From positions 1-31,558 of IMG/VR virus record IMGVR_UViG_3300044681_001230: DNA of 31,558 bases; one strand, written 5' to 3'. Under the pieces are notes generated by a model. That model saw only the letters and a list, made by a program, of their open reading frames with translations, ran no database searches and was not told the origin of the DNA. The stretch is from a virus. The number at the start of each line of letters is the position of its first letter. The stretch's first letter is position 1. Positions 29,957 to 31,558 of the stretch are shown here, in pieces. Position numbers and translations under genes: made by a program.

Positions 29957-31099
29957 ATGTTACAAGGAATTACCGTATTTAATTCCGAAATAGCAGATAC
30001 AAAAAAACAACCCATGTTTTTTGGTAGCCCACTTGGGGTTCAAAGATACGATAGCTACAAGTATCCAGTTTTTGAAAAACTCACTCAACAACAATTAGGT
30101 TATTTTTGGAGACCAGAAGAAATTTCTCTACAAAAAGATCGTGCAGATTATCAAACATTAAGACCTGAGCAAAAGCATATTTTTACTTCTAATTTAAAGT
30201 ATCAAATTATGCTTGATTCTGTTCAGGGTCGTGGGCCCGGAATGGCATTTCTTCCATATTGCTCACTTCCAGAACTTGAAGCATGTATGACCGTTTGGGA
30301 ATTTATGGAAATGGTCCATAGTCGTTCCTACACATACATCATTAAAAATGTCTATTCGGATCCATCTGAAGTTTTTGATACAATTTTGACAGATGAAAAT
30401 ATTTTAAAACGGGCTTCTTCTGTTACCGGAGCTTATGACGAATTTATTAATTCTGCTCAAAAATATGGAACTTCTAACGATTGGCTATTTGCTCAAGAGG
30501 GAGTTTCTTATGCTAAAAGGGAGAGAATAGAACTTAAACGAAAACTTTATAGGGCCATTGCAAATGTTAACATTCTTGAAGGTATCCGGTTTTATGTCTC
30601 GTTCGCTTGCTCGTTTGCGTTTGGTGAACTCAAATTTATGGAAGGATCCGCTAAGATTATCTCTCTCATCGCAAGAGACGAAAATCAGCATCTTGTTATT
30701 ACTCAAAACATCCTCAACAAATGGAATGAGGGTGATGATCCAGAAATGCAGCAAATTGCTAAAGAAGAATCTGAATGGGTGAAAAATGCATTTCGGTTGT
30801 GTGTTGATGAAGAAAAATCCTGGGCACAATATTTGTTTAAAAGCGGTTCCATGATTGGATTAAATGATAAACTTCTTTGGAATTATGTTGAATGGATTGC
30901 CAATCGCAGAATGAAGGCAATTGGCATTAAGCCAATTTATGATGTTGCTGCAAAAAATAATCCCCTTCCTTGGACAGAGCATTGGATTTCTTCTAAAGGA
31001 CTTCAAGTTGCTCCTCAGGAAACTGAGGTAGAATCTTATGTTGTTGGTGGAATTAAGCAAGATGTTAAGAAGGATACTTTTGTAGACTTTAAGCTGTAG
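29957..31099 (+). CDS. nrdB: Ribonucleotide reductase class Ia, small subunit
   Basis: The protein has 380 residues from ATG 29957. The start MLQGITVFN...PMFFGS matches T4 NrdB (STVFN...EPMFFGS). A GTG at 29903 is in frame and has a GGAG site, so an 18-residue longer form inside the nrdA end is possible. The diiron/tyrosyl-radical residues are D87 (LDSVQGRGP), E118, H121 and Y125 (MEMVHSRSYTY), then E242 and H245 (ARDENQH). The C terminus ...VKKDTFVDFKL is the NrdA-binding type of tail. The gene is co-transcribed with gp61 and nrdA. Confidence 0.96.
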   Translation: MLQGITVFNSEIADTKKQPMFFGSPLGVQRYDSYKYPVFEKLTQQQLGYFWRPEEISLQKDRADYQTLRPEQKHIFTSNLKYQIMLDSVQGRGPGMAFLPYCSLPELEACMTVWEFMEMVHSRSYTYIIKNVYSDPSEVFDTILTDENILKRASSVTGAYDEFINSAQKYGTSNDWLFAQEGVSYAKRERIELKRKLYRAIANVNILEGIRFYVSFACSFAFGELKFMEGSAKIISLIARDENQHLVITQNILNKWNEGDDPEMQQIAKEESEWVKNAFRLCVDEEKSWAQYLFKSGSMIGLNDKLLWNYVEWIANRRMKAIGIKPIYDVAAKNNPLPWTEHWISSKGLQVAPQETEVESYVVGGIKQDVKKDTFVDFKL

Positions 31100-31109
31100 A
31101 TTATTACAC

Positions 31110-31138
31110 TTGACTAAATATGAAATGAGTGTTAGAAT
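31110..31138 (+). promoter_or_regulatory. Sigma70-type promoter downstream of nrdB
   Basis: TTGACT (31110-31115), a 17-bp spacer and TAGAAT (31133-31138), 11 bases after the nrdB stop. The predicted start near 31145 leaves a ~64-nt leader before ATG 31209. Confidence 0.72.
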
Positions 31139-31147
31139 CCACTCACG

Positions 31148-31177
31148 TTCATTCGCTATTTTCGAATAGCGAACGGA
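31148..31177 (+). promoter_or_regulatory. Leader hairpin with UUCG loop
   Basis: TTCGCTATT (31152-31160), TTCG, AATAGCGAA (31165-31173): a perfect 9-bp stem, extended by three more pairs after one mismatch. No U-tract follows, so it is not a terminator. Its position at the start of the predicted leader suggests a 5' mRNA stabiliser or a translation-control structure. Confidence 0.6.
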
Positions 31178-31208
31178 AGTAAGCCGACTCGGAACGGATC
31201 GTTCATCT

Positions 31209-31364
31209 ATGGAACAGTTCATCTTAACTTGCTTACAGGCTCAGCTTATTGCCGCCAAAGTCAATATGCAACAAAAAATCTCACAACCACAAAAACGTGA
31301 AATAATAGCTGAACTTAAGCAAGTTACAAGAAAAAATTGTCCCATAGACGCAAAAGTTGACTGA
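31209..31364 (+). CDS. Small conserved-looking ORF (51 aa)
   Basis: ATG 31209 to TGA 31362-31364 gives a 51-residue protein: MEQFILTCLQAQLIAAKV, then a basic Gln/Lys-rich helix (KREIIAELKQVTRKN) and a short end with C44. The hydrophobic N-terminal stretch with C8 could be a weak signal or membrane-anchor segment, but it is short. I recall similar short ORFs in other cyanomyoviruses without function. There is no clear ribosome-binding site. A promoter and a structured leader precede it and another small gene follows, which supports it being translated. Confidence 0.6.
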   Translation: MEQFILTCLQAQLIAAKVNMQQKISQPQKREIIAELKQVTRKNCPIDAKVD

Positions 31365-31404
31365 AGGAACGCTACTTAACCCTAACAAAGTAAGGAGCAA
31401 CCTA

Positions 31405-31551
31405 ATGTCTAAAGTTGTATATCGTGGTGTTGAATATAACACCGACCAAACAAAAGAAAATATTGTAGTTAATTGGCTTCCAATTATACGAGAACAAATT
31501 AAAAAGCAAAAAAGAATAGAAGAAGCTCAACTTCAAATGGCAATCAAATGA
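31405..31551 (+). CDS. DUF4278-like small protein
   Basis: The protein has 48 residues from ATG 31405, chosen because AAGGAG (31392-31397) sits eight bases upstream; an earlier in-frame ATG at 31357 overlaps the previous gene and lacks such a site. The start KVVYRGVEYNTD fits the DUF4278 pattern of cyanobacterial small proteins (K-L-x-Y-R-G-x-x-Y). The rest is a helical basic tail (NWLPIIREQIKKQKRIEEAQL). The function of the family is unknown. The last bases ATGA (31548-31551) also supply a possible start for the next gene. Confidence 0.65.
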   Translation: MSKVVYRGVEYNTDQTKENIVVNWLPIIREQIKKQKRIEEAQLQMAIK

Positions 31552-31558
31552 TAAAATT
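31548..31558 (+). CDS. Possible start of the next gene (truncated by window edge)
   Basis: ATGATAAAATT at 31548 overlaps the previous stop by four bases, the usual junction in this genome, and would begin M-I-K-I/F. Only three codons are visible. A glutaredoxin/thioredoxin after nrdAB would be natural but cannot be shown. Confidence 0.3.

Noticed and set aside
1-31558. tRNA genes, introns or homing endonucleases
   Set aside because: No cloverleaf-like segment was noticed, and gp43, nrdA, nrdB and the helicase genes read through without interruption; intergenic gaps are all short (about 110 bases or less).

Overview
This window looks like part of the genome of a T4-like cyanophage (a marine cyanomyovirus infecting Synechococcus or Prochlorococcus). 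The DNA is AT-rich and almost fully coding. Nearly all genes are on the plus strand, and many stop/start pairs overlap as ATGA or TAATG. The T4 replication and recombination core is clearly present: UvsY, UvsW, gp55, gp47, gp46, gp45, gp44, gp62, RegA, gp43, UvsX, gp41, gp61, NrdA and NrdB. Interspersed are proteins typical of cyanobacteria or their phages: DUF3110 and DUF4278 small proteins, a CobS-like AAA+ ATPase, Hsp20, a MazG-like pyrophosphohydrolase and a 2-oxoglutarate oxygenase.

Layout. (1) 1-2587: end of a tail-tube-family gene, then uvsY, uvsW and an Sm-like gene, each start overlapping the previous stop. (2) 2648-6184: a sigma70-type promoter followed by gene 55, gene 47, a DUF3110 protein and gene 46. 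(3) 6202-11136: a 713-aa HExxH + VWA protein and a 368-aa MoxR/CobS-type AAA+ ATPase. They are separated by a large late virion-type gene, and each is preceded by the same ~80-nt hairpin-terminator-leader cassette. (4) 11133-14621: a promoter, then DUF3310, gp45, gp44, a PD-(D/E)XK nuclease-like protein, a small HTH-like protein, gp62 and RegA, closed by a terminator. (5) 14695-19025: hsp20, a terminator fused to a late promoter, a nucleotidyltransferase, two more Sm-like proteins and DNA polymerase gp43. (6) 19034-22422: uvsX, 2OG oxygenase, gp41 helicase, MazG-like. (7) 22421-26576: a late-promoter-rich accessory block. It holds a small protein with a T4-style capsid-targeting N terminus, a 551-aa protein with a Pro-Gln/Pro-Lys tandem repeat, a 175-aa virion-type protein and a membrane-anchored coiled-coil protein. 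(8) 26583-31099: promoter, gp61 primase, nrdA, nrdB. (9) 31110-31558: promoter, structured leader, a 51-aa ORF, a DUF4278 protein and probably the first codons of another gene.

Two kinds of transcription signal are visible. There are four sigma70-like promoters with 17-bp spacers (2648, 11133, 26583, 31110). There are six late-type NATAAATA boxes, several of them embedded in the U-tract of a terminator. Replication/recombination genes therefore alternate with small late islands. The strongest candidates for an under-described system are the AAA+/VWA-metallopeptidase pair with its shared upstream cassettes, and the set of three Sm-like paralogues.
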